In this document: in pieces, positions 1-6,361 of the stretch
Layout of the letters: every line of letters starts with the position of its first letter
Position numbering within the stretch: position 1 is the stretch's first letter
From: CAYRQF01 sp964615845
GTDB lineage: Bacteria; Patescibacteriota; Minisyncoccia; Phycocordibacterales; CSBR16-119
Reading direction: 5' to 3'
Length of the DNA stretch: 15,561 nt
Assembly: GCA_964615845.1 (NCBI GenBank)
Contig: CAZTRC010000015.1
Coordinates: 1-15,561 of the forward strand
The notes under the pieces: generated by a model
What the model was told of the DNA's origin: nothing
What the model saw: only the letters and a program-made list of their open reading frames with translations
Database searches by the model: none
Made by a program: the position numbers and the translations under genes

Positions 1-17
1 TGTCGTAGGAAAAATTT

Positions 18-55
18 AAGCGTAAAGGCCCCGGGTAAAACCGGGGCCTTCGCTT
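18..55 (-). terminator. GC-rich intrinsic terminator of the SPFH operon
   Basis: A perfect 10-bp stem (25-34 with 41-50, AAGGCCCCGG / CCGGGGCCTT, six-base loop) is extended by a second helix, 18-22 with 51-55. It lies 15 bases beyond the stop codon of the minus-strand SPFH gene. On that strand the stem is followed by a T-rich but interrupted run. The terminator role is inferred from position and shape. Confidence 0.6.
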
Positions 56-69
56 GTGTCATTCAACGC

Positions 70-1299
70 TTACTTCTTCTTCTCACCATCTTTCGTATCC
101 TTGCGATCCTCCTTCCTGCGTTGTCTGCCGTGGGACTGACTTCCGGAGCTAAACGCAGCAGCGACAGCTGGAGCTACGTTGGCTAGGTTCCTGGAGACCT
201 CCACAGCCTCTGAACCAGACAACCCTCTGAATCCGATACTTATGTCCTGGCGTTGGATTTTTACCTCTTCACCATCCAAATCACCGCTTAGGATCATCGC
301 ATTCTCGGCGTGGTCACCAGCTAGCTTGATCGCTTCGGTCGTAATGGCAAGTGCCGCGGCTTTGCCTTTTGCTTCAATGAGCTTCTGCATCTTAGCGCTC
401 ATCTCGTCGCGAATCGCCTTGGATGGCCCGAGGTCTTTTGCTTGCACGTTGTAGATGCCGAGCCCGTAACCCGTGTCGATCACATACTCCTTTTTGCGGT
501 CGCCAACCATGATCTCGTAACAACGAGGATTACCCTCGTCATCTTTTAGTTCTTGGAAGGCCTTTCGGAGTTTTTGAGCAAACTCGTGGGAGTTCATCAG
601 CAGGGAAAGGTCGACAGTGGGGTGTTGGAGCGCCTCTTTGAGCACCGCTTCTGCAATGTCGTTGAGGTTTTCAAAGCCTACGTCTGGCCCGTCTTGAGCT
701 ATGCGCCGCACCATCTTGAATGGATTTAGCGGAATATAGCTGAAGAACAGTTTAGGCGGCTTGTCTCCCTCACTGAAGACCTGCACAACGTCCTTGTTGT
801 CTGGATTGTTGTGCTCAACTCTTACGAAGGCTGAAGCACATTCAACGTCGGTGGTGTTACCACCTAAGTTGTGTCTCCAAACTCTGATCCAGGGAAAGGT
901 CGAAACTTCTCCATTGAATCGTCGCCATGGAAACTGCCACCCACCACCCAAGCTGAGTGTTGCAAAGGCACCTTCGCCGATCTCAACATGTGTGCGTACG
1001 TCGAAGTACTTCCACATAAAGAAAACAGCAAACGATGGCCAGAGCCACCAAATAATGACCTCCATGGTCTTTTCGATCTGTGCTGAGAACAACCCAGCGA
1101 TGATCGACAAGAGATACGTCACGATGAGTCCCGTCAGGCACGATAGCGCGACGGATATGACCATCTGTGAGATGAGTCCCCATACCGGAGGCATGTTGCG
1201 GATATCTTCCCGGTAGTTTAGATCGGGACGATTTTTTTTGTTGGTGTTCTCGTCTACAGACACACCAGCAGGTTTGGGAATGTCTTTTCTTCCTTTCAT
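70..1299 (-). CDS. SPFH/band-7 domain membrane protein
   Basis: A 409-residue protein with a polar N-terminus (1-40), two hydrophobic segments (about 43-75 and 81-98), a long soluble region, and a basic, low-complexity C-terminus (385-409, many K/R/D). Residues about 102-330 resemble the SPFH (stomatin/prohibitin/flotillin) fold: a beta-rich part, then the typical YGLGIYNVQAKDL segment (278-290) leading into an Ala/Lys/Glu-rich helix (295-330) like the helix after SPFH domains. Such proteins oligomerise on membranes and often scaffold or regulate proteases; no partner protease is nearby. It is the second gene of a minus-strand pair, starting 10 bases after the preceding stop, with no Shine-Dalgarno sequence (leader reads ACACACCAACG). 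The family call rests on recalled motifs; the substrate or client is unknown. Confidence 0.65.
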   Translation of the reverse strand: MKGRKDIPKPAGVSVDENTNKKNRPDLNYREDIRNMPPVWGLISQMVISVALSCLTGLIVTYLLSIIAGLFSAQIEKTMEVIIWWLWPSFAVFFMWKYFDVRTHVEIGEGAFATLSLGGGWQFPWRRFNGEVSTFPWIRVWRHNLGGNTTDVECASAFVRVEHNNPDNKDVVQVFSEGDKPPKLFFSYIPLNPFKMVRRIAQDGPDVGFENLNDIAEAVLKEALQHPTVDLSLLMNSHEFAQKLRKAFQELKDDEGNPRCYEIMVGDRKKEYVIDTGYGLGIYNVQAKDLGPSKAIRDEMSAKMQKLIEAKGKAAALAITTEAIKLAGDHAENAMILSGDLDGEEVKIQRQDISIGFRGLSGSEAVEVSRNLANVAPAVAAAFSSGSQSHGRQRRKEDRKDTKDGEKKK

Positions 1300-1309
1300 C
1301 GTTGGTGTG

Positions 1310-1843
1310 TTAGTTGTTGCACTTCTTACAGATGCTCACTGAAGTTCCAGGCTCACCCACCAAGTAGAACTCCTTCCAGTCTTCTGACGTGAAAGGGGCT
1401 TCCTTTTGGGGTCCAAAGGTTTCTTCAACCTCCCGCCCCTTTTTATTGGTGAATGCTCTGAATGTATTGCCCTGATGGCAGATACGAACTGCACCTCGGT
1501 ATCCGGGAAACGTTTCAGCGACGCTTATACGAGTCCTCGTTTGGCCGACATTTAGCTCAACACAGGTCTCGCAAGTGTTGCAAGAGGGCTGTGAGACCAA
1601 ACTACGGTTTTCGTCTTTCACCTCTTCATCACTTCCTTTCTTCTCCACACTCGTCCATATCTCGACAGCCTGTTGGTATGCCGAAGATGATGAAGAGAGC
1701 ATGGACGCGAAAGCAAGCGCAATGAAGAAATAGAAATAGGTATTTCTTGCCCAACCAAAGACCGAGCCGGTCTTTTTGGGTTCGACTCTTATGGTCGGAG
1801 GAGAGAGCTTACTGGGCCCCTCATCCTTTTTCTCGTTCGCCAT
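1310..1843 (-). CDS. single-pass membrane protein with Cys-rich outer domain, unknown
   Basis: 177 residues; I do not recognise the family. It has a charged N-terminus (1-30), one hydrophobic segment (about 35-53) ending in a serine run, an acidic/polar linker (65-85), then a globular part with six cysteines: C88, C91 and C94 (a CNTCETC cluster), C122, and C172 and C175 (CKKC near the end). The paired cysteines suggest metal binding or disulfides; with a positive-inside N-terminus the Cys region would lie outside the membrane, which favours disulfides. It is the first gene of a two-gene unit with the SPFH gene and is preceded by a consensus promoter and an A/C-rich leader without Shine-Dalgarno sequence. 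The pairing suggests the two proteins may work together, but this is inference. Confidence 0.6.
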   Translation of the reverse strand: MANEKKDEGPSKLSPPTIRVEPKKTGSVFGWARNTYFYFFIALAFASMLSSSSSAYQQAVEIWTSVEKKGSDEEVKDENRSLVSQPSCNTCETCVELNVGQTRTRISVAETFPGYRGAVRICHQGNTFRAFTNKKGREVEETFGPQKEAPFTSEDWKEFYLVGEPGTSVSICKKCNN

Positions 1844-1907
1844 GGGCGTGTGGTGTTTTTGTTGTTAGCGTTGAAGTTGACAGGGAACTCTCGGTTCTCT
1901 GAATAGG

Positions 1908-1937
1908 ATTATAACATAATATAAAGCCTTTTGTCAA
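1908..1937 (-). promoter_or_regulatory. sigma-70 promoter of the Cys-rich/SPFH operon
   Basis: On the minus strand, TTGACA (1932-1937), an 18-bp spacer and TATAAT (1908-1913): both hexamers match consensus. Transcription should begin near 1901, giving a leader of about 58 nt. The leader contains a small GAAC/GTTC hairpin and becomes A/C-rich before the ATG at 1843. Confidence 0.8.
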
Positions 1938-1985
1938 GCTAGAAAAGACCTAAAAAATAAGGTTCAAATTAATAACTTATTTAAA

Positions 1986-2014
1986 GAGACAAACAAACTC
2001 GGATGTGTTAATAT
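1986..2014 (+). promoter_or_regulatory. possible promoter of the tRNA-Leu/Lys cluster
   Basis: GAGACA (1986-1991, four of six matches to the -35 consensus), a 17-bp spacer and TAATAT (2009-2014), ending 14 bases before the mature 5' end of tRNA-Leu. The -35 box is weak, so the call rests on spacing and position. The rest of 1938-2028 shows only a weak A/T hairpin. Confidence 0.45.
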
Positions 2015-2028
2015 CATTTTGTTATTAC

Positions 2029-2110
2029 GCCCGGGTGGCGAAATTGGTAGACGCGCTAGTCTTAGGAACTAGTGAAGCAATTCATGGAGGTTCGATTCCT
2101 CTCCCGGGCA
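2029..2110 (+). tRNA. tRNA-Leu (anticodon UAG)
   Basis: Acceptor GCCCGGG (2029-2035) pairs with CCCGGGC (2103-2109). The anticodon stem CTAGT/ACTAG encloses loop CTTAGGA, giving anticodon TAG. A long variable arm marks a type II tRNA, as expected for Leu. The T-arm has the standard GGTTCGATTCC. The discriminator is A2110 and CCA is not encoded (next bases CTC). Confidence 0.95.
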
Positions 2111-2123
2111 CTCGTAGTAACAT

Positions 2124-2196
2124 CCCCTCGTAGCTCAGTTGGTAGAGCAGCTCCCTCTTAAGGAGACGGTCGTAGGTTCGATCCCTACCGAGGGGA
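2124..2196 (+). tRNA. tRNA-Lys (anticodon CUU)
   Basis: Acceptor CCCCTCG (2124-2130) pairs with CGAGGGG (2189-2195). Anticodon stem CTCC/GGAG with loop CTCTTAA gives anticodon CTT. The T-stem GTAGG/CCTAC flanks TTCGATC. The first anticodon-stem pair (27-43) appears to be G-A. The discriminator is A2196, and CCA is not encoded. It lies 13 bases after tRNA-Leu, probably co-transcribed, and is followed directly by hairpin CAATGC-GAA-GCATTG. Confidence 0.93.
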
Positions 2197-2363
2197 CAAT
2201 GCGAAGCATTGGCCACTCGAGCGTGCCAACTGCTTGGCACGCGTGTAGGGATCGAAAAGCGCAGGCATATTTTTGTTTTGCGAAGCAAAGGCAAAAATGC
2301 CGAGCTGGGGTCGCGAAATTTTTCCGTCAGGAAAAATATTTGTGACCGATTCCTCTCGGAGAG
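2197..2363 (+). repeat. tRNA-flanking structured element, copy 1 (after tRNA-Lys)
   Basis: A chain of hairpins starts at the base after the tRNA-Lys discriminator. In order: CAATGC/GCATTG (2197-2211); GCGTGCCAA/TTGGCACGC (2221-2242); a 12-base inverted copy of the tRNA-Lys T-arm (2245-2256, pairs with 2177-2188); a GGCAT...ATGCC hairpin with inner TTTGC-GAA-GCAAA (2264-2301); and a long imperfect hairpin 2309-2347 opening with GGTCGCGAAA and closing with ATTTGTGACC. The element ends in CGATTCCTCTC (2347-2357), which matches the T-arm of tRNA-Leu(UAG) exactly rather than that of tRNA-Lys. Segment 2277-2353 is homologous to 11514-11583 after tRNA-Tyr. Confidence 0.8.
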
Positions 2364-2370
2364 TTTTTAC

Positions 2371-2452
2371 GCCCGGATGGCGGAACTGGTATACGCGCAC
2401 GACTTAAAATCGTGTCTCGCAAGGGATGTGGGTTCGATTCCCACTCCGGGCA
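2371..2452 (+). tRNA. tRNA-Leu (anticodon UAA)
   Basis: Acceptor GCCCGGA (2371-2377) pairs with TCCGGGC (2445-2451). Anticodon stem CACGA/TCGTG encloses CTTAAAA, giving anticodon TAA. It has the long variable arm of a type II tRNA, T-stem GTGGG/CCCAC and discriminator A2452. CCA is not fully encoded (next bases CCG). Confidence 0.95.
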
Positions 2453-2567
2453 CCGCGCGGAAGAAAAAGCCTAAGGCTTTTTCGGTGGGAATCGAAGGGT
2501 TAGAATATATTTTACGAAGAAAAATTTGAGAACCCAGGCCCGAAGGGGATTCCCACTCCGGGCACCG
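2453..2567 (+). repeat. tRNA-flanking structured element, copy 2 (after tRNA-Leu UAA)
   Basis: Directly after the tRNA come a perfect 9-bp hairpin GAAAAAGCC-TAA-GGCTTTTTC (2463-2483), a 12-base inverted copy of the T-arm (2485-2496, complementary to 2433-2444), and a helix GGGTT/AACCC (2497-2501 with 2531-2535) enclosing a TTTTACGAAGAAAA-like loop. The end is an exact 20-base direct copy of the tRNA 3' end (2548-2567 equals 2436-2455, period 112). The inner part resembles a shortened version of the core in the other two copies. Confidence 0.75.
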
Positions 2568-2582
2568 GAACAAAAACAAAAA

Positions 2583-2654
2583 GGCTAGGTGGCGAAGTGG
2601 TAACGCATTGGTCTGCAAAACCAACATTCACGGGTTCGATTCCCGTCCTAGCCT
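2583..2654 (+). tRNA. tRNA-Cys (anticodon GCA)
   Basis: Acceptor GGCTAGG (2583-2589) pairs with CCTAGCC (2647-2653). Anticodon stem TTGGT/ACCAA encloses CTGCAAA, giving anticodon GCA. The discriminator is U (T2654), the known key identity base of tRNA-Cys. CCA is not encoded. It ends 3 bases before the stop of the convergent rbfA gene. Confidence 0.95.
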
Positions 2655-2657
2655 CAA

Positions 2658-2981
2658 TTAATTCTCCTTCGATAATTCCTCAATTCTTTGTCTGTTCTTT
2701 TCGCCGACGTCTAACTCGACACCGAAGAAGGGGATTAGTTTGAGTCTCATGTGATCTTTCAGGTATTTTTTGAAATCGCCCATTTTTCTTTTGGCGAAAT
2801 TCAGGGCGTCTTGCTCTTTTTTGTCCGGCAAGACACTGATATAAATAGTCGAGTTCTTGAAATCAGGCGAGAGATCGATGCGTGTGACGGTGATGAGCGA
2901 AGTGTTGTCGCCCTCGCGATCGAGAAACGTCGCCGCCATTTTCAAGATTTCGCTTTGGAGTTTTTCTTTTCTTTCACTCAT
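2658..2981 (-). CDS. rbfA: ribosome-binding factor A
   Basis: 107 residues when started at the ATG at 2979-2981. RbfA binds the 30S subunit and assists maturation of the 16S rRNA 5' helix, notably in the cold. The sequence fits the small KH-like RbfA family: N-terminal helix ERKEKLQSEILKMAA, a strand with ITVTRIDLSPD, IYISVLPD, and the C-terminal RLKLIPFFGVELD segment close to the RLRYTPELxFxxD motif. The upstream ATG at 3029 would add 16 residues lying entirely inside the end of infB, so it is rejected. The chosen start is one base beyond the infB stop codon, suggesting translational coupling. infB-rbfA is a common bacterial gene order, which supports both calls. Confidence 0.92.
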   Translation of the reverse strand: MSERKEKLQSEILKMAATFLDREGDNTSLITVTRIDLSPDFKNSTIYISVLPDKKEQDALNFAKRKMGDFKKYLKDHMRLKLIPFFGVELDVGEKNRQRIEELSKEN

Positions 2982-2982
2982 T

Positions 2983-4518
2983 TTATTTTTGGATGACGGT
3001 AAAGGCTTCGACGATGTCGCCTGGCGCAATGTCGATATCAGAGTCGATCATGACGCCGCACTCGAGGCCTTCTGTCACTTGTTTCGTCTCGACTTTGCTC
3101 TGTTGCATGCCGACGACTTTGCCACGACCAATTTTCTCGTCCCCGCGCAAGATGTTAACCTGACTTCCGGTCTTGATAACGCCACTTGTGACGCGCGCTC
3201 CCAAGACTTGCTTGTCTTTGTTTTTACTGAAGAATTTCAAGATTTTCATCGTGCCACTCACTTCTTCTTGGTCGATACGCGGACGTTTGGTAGAGAGCTC
3301 TTTCTTGAGCCAATCGGTCAATTCATAAATAATGCTGAAGGTTTTGATCGTTGCGCCGATTTGCTCATTGGCATCGAGAGCGGTGCGTTCCACTTTGACA
3401 TTGAAGCCGACAATCAAGACGTTTTTGTCCGCTTGGGTGAAGTTTAGGTCCGATTCGCAAATGTCGCCGACACCGACTCGTACGATTTTGAATTTTGCTC
3501 CCTCACTCTCGATCTTTTCGATTTCGCTTTCGATTGCTTCGCTCGTACCGGCGACATCGGTCTTGATGATGATTGGGAGGGTGAAGCCAGTTCCTTTGAC
3601 AGCACTCTCGTCCACAACTTTTTCTTTAATGACTTTGCCTTTGCCGCTTTCGATGAATTCTTCGGCCTCCTTTTTCGTGTCGAAAGAATAAAATGTCTCA
3701 CCAGCTTTTGGTACTTTGATGAGACCAAATATTTTTACCGCCGAACTGAAGCCGGTAATCTTGATCGGAGAAGAAAACTGCGCTTCAGCGAGAGTTTTGC
3801 CCTTGAAGTCTTCGAATATGCGAGTACTCGCGATGGCGTCATCGACGACGAGATACATGCCTTTTTTGAGCGTGCCGTCTTTGATGACGAGGGTGGCCGA
3901 GATGCCGCGCTTTTCGTCGAGGTGAGATTCGATGACAACACCGGTCGCTTTAGCTTCAGGGCTCCCGGTGAGGCCTTCGAGTTCGGCGGTCAGAAGGACG
4001 GTGTCGAGAAGCTCATCAATATTTGTACCGGCTTTGGCCGAGATTTCTACGGCTGAAATACTACCGCCGTAACCTTCGATATAGATTCCGGCTTCGAGAA
4101 GAGAGTTTTTGGTTTTTTCGAGATTGGCGCCGGGCTTGTCGATTTTATTTATCGCGACAATGAAGGGCGTCTTGCTTTCTTTGATTGTCTCGTAGACTTC
4201 TTTCGTCTGAGCGTTTACGCCGTCGTCGGCAGCAACGACGAGGATGACGATGTCGGCCGCTTTGGCGCCGCGCGAGCGCATGTTTGAAAAAGCTTCGTGG
4301 CCAGGAGTGTCGAGGAATGTGATTTTCTTTAGCGTGCCGTCTTCGGCCTTATGTGTCACTTCATAAGCCGAAATATGCTGGGTGATTCCGCCAGCTTCTT
4401 TGGCCACGATATTGGTCTTACGGATATAGTCCAAAAGCGTCGATTTACCATGATCGACATGGCCCATAACGGCGACGACAGGGGGACGGGGGATAGTTTT
4501 GGATTCGAGGGGAGACAT
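2983..4518 (-). CDS. infB: translation initiation factor IF-2 (short form)
   Basis: 511 residues from ATG 4516-4518. IF-2 is the GTPase that brings fMet-tRNA to the 30S subunit and promotes subunit joining. G1 GHVDHGKST (19-27), G2 GGITQHI (43-49), G3 DTPGH (70-74) and G4 NKID (124-127) are all intact. Domain II, domain III and the C-terminal fMet-tRNA-binding domain follow. The G domain starts within 15 residues of the N-terminus, so the long N-terminal region of E. coli IF-2 is absent. An upstream ATG (4554) would add 12 residues but lies on the -35 box, so it is rejected. The -10 box ends 7 bases before the chosen ATG, implying a leaderless mRNA. rbfA follows after one base. Confidence 0.96.
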   Translation of the reverse strand: MSPLESKTIPRPPVVAVMGHVDHGKSTLLDYIRKTNIVAKEAGGITQHISAYEVTHKAEDGTLKKITFLDTPGHEAFSNMRSRGAKAADIVILVVAADDGVNAQTKEVYETIKESKTPFIVAINKIDKPGANLEKTKNSLLEAGIYIEGYGGSISAVEISAKAGTNIDELLDTVLLTAELEGLTGSPEAKATGVVIESHLDEKRGISATLVIKDGTLKKGMYLVVDDAIASTRIFEDFKGKTLAEAQFSSPIKITGFSSAVKIFGLIKVPKAGETFYSFDTKKEAEEFIESGKGKVIKEKVVDESAVKGTGFTLPIIIKTDVAGTSEAIESEIEKIESEGAKFKIVRVGVGDICESDLNFTQADKNVLIVGFNVKVERTALDANEQIGATIKTFSIIYELTDWLKKELSTKRPRIDQEEVSGTMKILKFFSKNKDKQVLGARVTSGVIKTGSQVNILRGDEKIGRGKVVGMQQSKVETKQVTEGLECGVMIDSDIDIAPGDIVEAFTVIQK

Positions 4519-4525
4519 GAGTACT

Positions 4526-4554
4526 GTTATACATTTAAATAGCCTTTTCGTCAA
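4526..4554 (-). promoter_or_regulatory. infB promoter, apparently leaderless
   Basis: Minus strand: TTGACG (4549-4554), 17-bp spacer, TATAAC (4526-4531). Only 7 bases separate the -10 box from the ATG at 4518, so the predicted transcription start is at or within one base of the start codon. Confidence 0.75.
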
Positions 4555-4583
4555 TCAAATAAAGGCTTTTTCGGAAATTGTTT

Positions 4584-5033
4584 TTATTTTGCTTCCTCGA
4601 GAGCTTTCTTTTCTTCGACAGTGAGTTCGTATTCGGAAATTCCTTTTTTGATCGGTTTGGCGAAGACGCTGGTCTTTTCGCGGGTGTAGAGGCTTGAGAT
4701 AATGACGCCGTCGCCTTCTTCGCTCAAGAGTGCGATAGCAAAACTCTGATTGCCGCCAGATTCAGGGAACGGATTGAAGCGGATGGTCTTGAAGCCGGAA
4801 ATTGATTTACGAATTCTCGAATTAAAATTATTTAAAGTTTTCTCGGTGATGTCCTGATTTTCATTCATCCTCTTTACTTCTTCGATGAGATAGTTGAAAG
4901 TCTCTTCAAGACTCTTCGCGTCTTTGCCTTGGAGAAGTTTTGAAATGCGCGCGTTGGCCCGAAAGACGAAAAATGCCAAGATGGCGATGGCGAGGATTAA
5001 AAGCCCGAAGATTATTTGCGTATTCATTTCCAT
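4584..5033 (-). CDS. DUF4446 family membrane-anchored protein
   Basis: 149 residues. An N-terminal hydrophobic segment (about 6-24) is followed by a helical, probably coiled-coil stretch (28-75) and a compact C-terminal domain. The C-terminal part (80-140: FKTIRFNPFPESGGNQSFAI, ALLSEEGDGVIISSL, then VFAKPI and a tail starting with LTVEEKKAL) matches what I recall of DUF4446, a family of unknown function found in Firmicutes and CPR genomes. A second Met at residue 3 is an alternative start. The -10-like TATAAT lies 7 bases upstream of the first ATG, which favours that one. It is transcribed in the same direction as infB, but infB has its own promoter in the 65-base gap. Probably inner-membrane anchored with a cytoplasmic domain. 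Confidence 0.8.
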   Translation of the reverse strand: MEMNTQIIFGLLILAIAILAFFVFRANARISKLLQGKDAKSLEETFNYLIEEVKRMNENQDITEKTLNNFNSRIRKSISGFKTIRFNPFPESGGNQSFAIALLSEEGDGVIISSLYTREKTSVFAKPIKKGISEYELTVEEKKALEEAK

Positions 5034-5040
5034 GCTGGAA

Positions 5041-5046
5041 ATTATA
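5041..5046 (-). promoter_or_regulatory. -10 box of the DUF4446 gene, apparently leaderless
   Basis: A perfect TATAAT on the minus strand, 7 bases before the ATG at 5033, the same distance as for infB. No convincing -35 box is seen in the A/T-rich sequence upstream. The 40-base gap to the divergent cysteine desulfurase gene must also hold that gene's promoter, for which I see no clear candidate. Confidence 0.5.
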
Positions 5047-5073
5047 CAGTAACTATGTTAATTTTAAAATCTA

Positions 5074-6312
5074 ATGTTTAAATTCTTCAAAAAGTCCAGC
5101 ACTCAAGGTTCGACCTTGAGTGCTGGGAAAAAAAGAATATATCTCGATTATGCGGCGGCTGCACCAGTGCGCGCCGAGGCTAAACGTGTCATGTTGGAGG
5201 CGATGGATCTTTTTGCTAATCCTGGAACTATTCATGCGGACGGAGTGTCGGCGAAGAAGGCGTTAGAAGAGGCGCGGGAAAAAGTTGCCGATGCAACTTT
5301 TTCCCGCGCCAAAGAAATAGTTTTTACAAGTGGGGCCACCGAGTCCAACAACATTGCCGTCTTTGGTAGTATCTTCGCTTGGCGAGCGAAGAACGAGGGA
5401 AAGACGCCACACGTCATCACGACTAGGATAGAACATCCATCCGTTCTCGAAGTATGTAAACATCTGGAAAATAAAAAACTTGCCGAAGTTACATATCTCG
5501 ATGTTTCGTCTGAGGGAATAATAGACGTGAAAAAACTACGCGAAGCACTTCGTCCAGAAACAGTTCTGGTTTCCATAATTTACGCTTCGAACGAAATCGG
5601 TGTTATTCAGCCCGTACATGAGATTTCGAAAGAGATTAGACATTTCAAGAAACACACTCTTGGAAATCACGAATCTACATATCCACTTTTTCATACTGAT
5701 GCGTCACAGGCTCCACTTTATGAAAGTGTAAATTTGCAAACACTCCACGCAGATCTCATGACTCTAAGTTCTGAAAAGATTTACGGTCCGCACGGAGTTG
5801 GAATGCTGTTTGTTAGGTCTGGTACGAAACTCGAGAAAATCATTATGGGAGGATCGCAGGAATTTGATTTGCGTCCTGGAACGGAAAATGTGCCCGGCAT
5901 TGCGGGTTTTGCAAAGGCTCTTGAGCTCGCGGTAGCCGAAAGGGAAACAGAGAGTGCGCGACTTCGCGAAATTCAAAATTATTGCTTCGCGGAATTAGAA
6001 AAAAACTTTTCTGGAAAATTTATCGTAAACGGCTCTCGAGAAAATCGTTTGCCAAACAACATAAACATTACTTGGATTGGATTTGATTCAGAGCTTCTTG
6101 TCATCGAACTCGACGCGAAAGGACTCGCTGTTTCCGAAAAGTCAGCGTGCAACACCGAGTATACAGAATCGTACGTCATCGAATCCCTACGCTCCTTCGA
6201 CACCGGCAGCATCCGCATCAGTCTTGGTCACGGAACTAGCAAGGGGGACATCGACCACCTCATCAAATCTCTTCAAGAAATTTTCAACAAATACAAAAAC
6301 ATCCACAACTAA
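5074..6312 (+). CDS. cysteine desulfurase (NifS/IscS-like)
   Basis: 412 residues. PLP enzymes of this family take sulfur from L-cysteine as an enzyme persulfide for Fe-S clusters or tRNA thiolation. Fold-type I landmarks are in order: YLDYAAAAPV (23-32), TSGATESNN (85-93), H121 in IEHPSV, D209 in HTDASQ, PLP lysine K235 in SSEKIYGPHG, RPGTENV (267-273) and the catalytic loop cysteine C359 in SEKSACNTE. The family usually begins near RIYLDY, so residues 1-20 are an unusual extension; part of it is encoded by a perfect palindrome (5096-5126). A second perfect palindrome (5271-5310) lies in the coding sequence. No Met follows before residue 40; an in-frame TTG at 5116 is an alternative start. 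No IscU or MnmA is adjacent. The last base of its stop codon begins a REP-like palindrome. Confidence 0.93.
   Translation: MFKFFKKSSTQGSTLSAGKKRIYLDYAAAAPVRAEAKRVMLEAMDLFANPGTIHADGVSAKKALEEAREKVADATFSRAKEIVFTSGATESNNIAVFGSIFAWRAKNEGKTPHVITTRIEHPSVLEVCKHLENKKLAEVTYLDVSSEGIIDVKKLREALRPETVLVSIIYASNEIGVIQPVHEISKEIRHFKKHTLGNHESTYPLFHTDASQAPLYESVNLQTLHADLMTLSSEKIYGPHGVGMLFVRSGTKLEKIIMGGSQEFDLRPGTENVPGIAGFAKALELAVAERETESARLREIQNYCFAELEKNFSGKFIVNGSRENRLPNNINITWIGFDSELLVIELDAKGLAVSEKSACNTEYTESYVIESLRSFDTGSIRISLGHGTSKGDIDHLIKSLQEIFNKYKNIHN
5096..5126. repeat. perfect palindrome at the start of the cysteine desulfurase gene
   Basis: 14-bp perfect arms (5096-5109 with 5113-5126) around loop TCG. The tip AAGGT-TCG-ACCTT resembles the tip of the REP-like palindromes downstream (GAGGT-CGG-ACCTC), but the stems differ. 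It encodes residues 8-18, outside the conserved fold. Confidence 0.85.
5271..5310. repeat. perfect 17-bp inverted repeat inside the cysteine desulfurase gene
   Basis: Arms 5271-5287 and 5294-5310 are perfectly complementary (outer ends GGCGCGGG / CCCGCGCC) with a 6-base loop. The second arm encodes the segment just before EIVFTSG, where relatives usually have a motif like LLGAKPEE. Length there looks normal, so this appears to be a sequence replacement rather than an insertion. Confidence 0.9.
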
Positions 6313-6344
6313 ATACGACAAGAGGTCGGACCTCTAGTCGTATT
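6312..6344. repeat. REP-like palindrome 1 (3' end of cysteine desulfurase)
   Basis: Arms 6312-6327 and 6329-6344 with a single A-A mismatch and tip AGAGGTCGGACCTCT. The first base is the last base of the cysteine desulfurase stop codon. It lies directly upstream of the Y1 transposase gene. It may also act as a transcript 3'-end structure, although no clear T-run follows. Confidence 0.85.
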
Positions 6345-6361
6345 GTGCGAAAATATATTAT

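Noticed and set aside
1955..1982. AAATAAG/CTTATTT hairpin upstream of the tRNA cluster
   Set aside because: Only 7 A/T-rich pairs with a 14-base loop; expected by chance in this A/T-rich gap.
2201..2207. GCGAAGC heptamer as a special signal by itself
   Set aside because: It also occurs inside cysteine desulfurase, clpB and alr as ordinary codons; only its place within paired stems is notable.
2197..2363. Reading the hairpin chain after tRNA-Lys as a CRISPR array or terminator cluster
   Set aside because: There are no regularly spaced identical repeats, and the T-arm copies plus homology to the tRNA-Tyr flank explain it better.
2082..2627. Open frames on both strands across the tRNA cluster (up to 106 codons)
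   Set aside because: They run through tRNA genes and structured repeats; such frames are typical false genes over tRNAs and have no start signals.
2982..3029. Longer rbfA from an ATG inside infB
   Set aside because: The family N-terminus matches the inner start, and one-base spacing after the infB stop is a normal coupled start.
2857..3447. 196-codon plus-strand frame opposite infB
   Set aside because: It is antisense to a strongly conserved gene, and its composition follows the codon structure of infB.
5041..5073. Promoter for the cysteine desulfurase gene (TAAAAT at 5065-5070)
   Set aside because: It lies 3 bases from the ATG and has no acceptable -35 box, so I could not support it.
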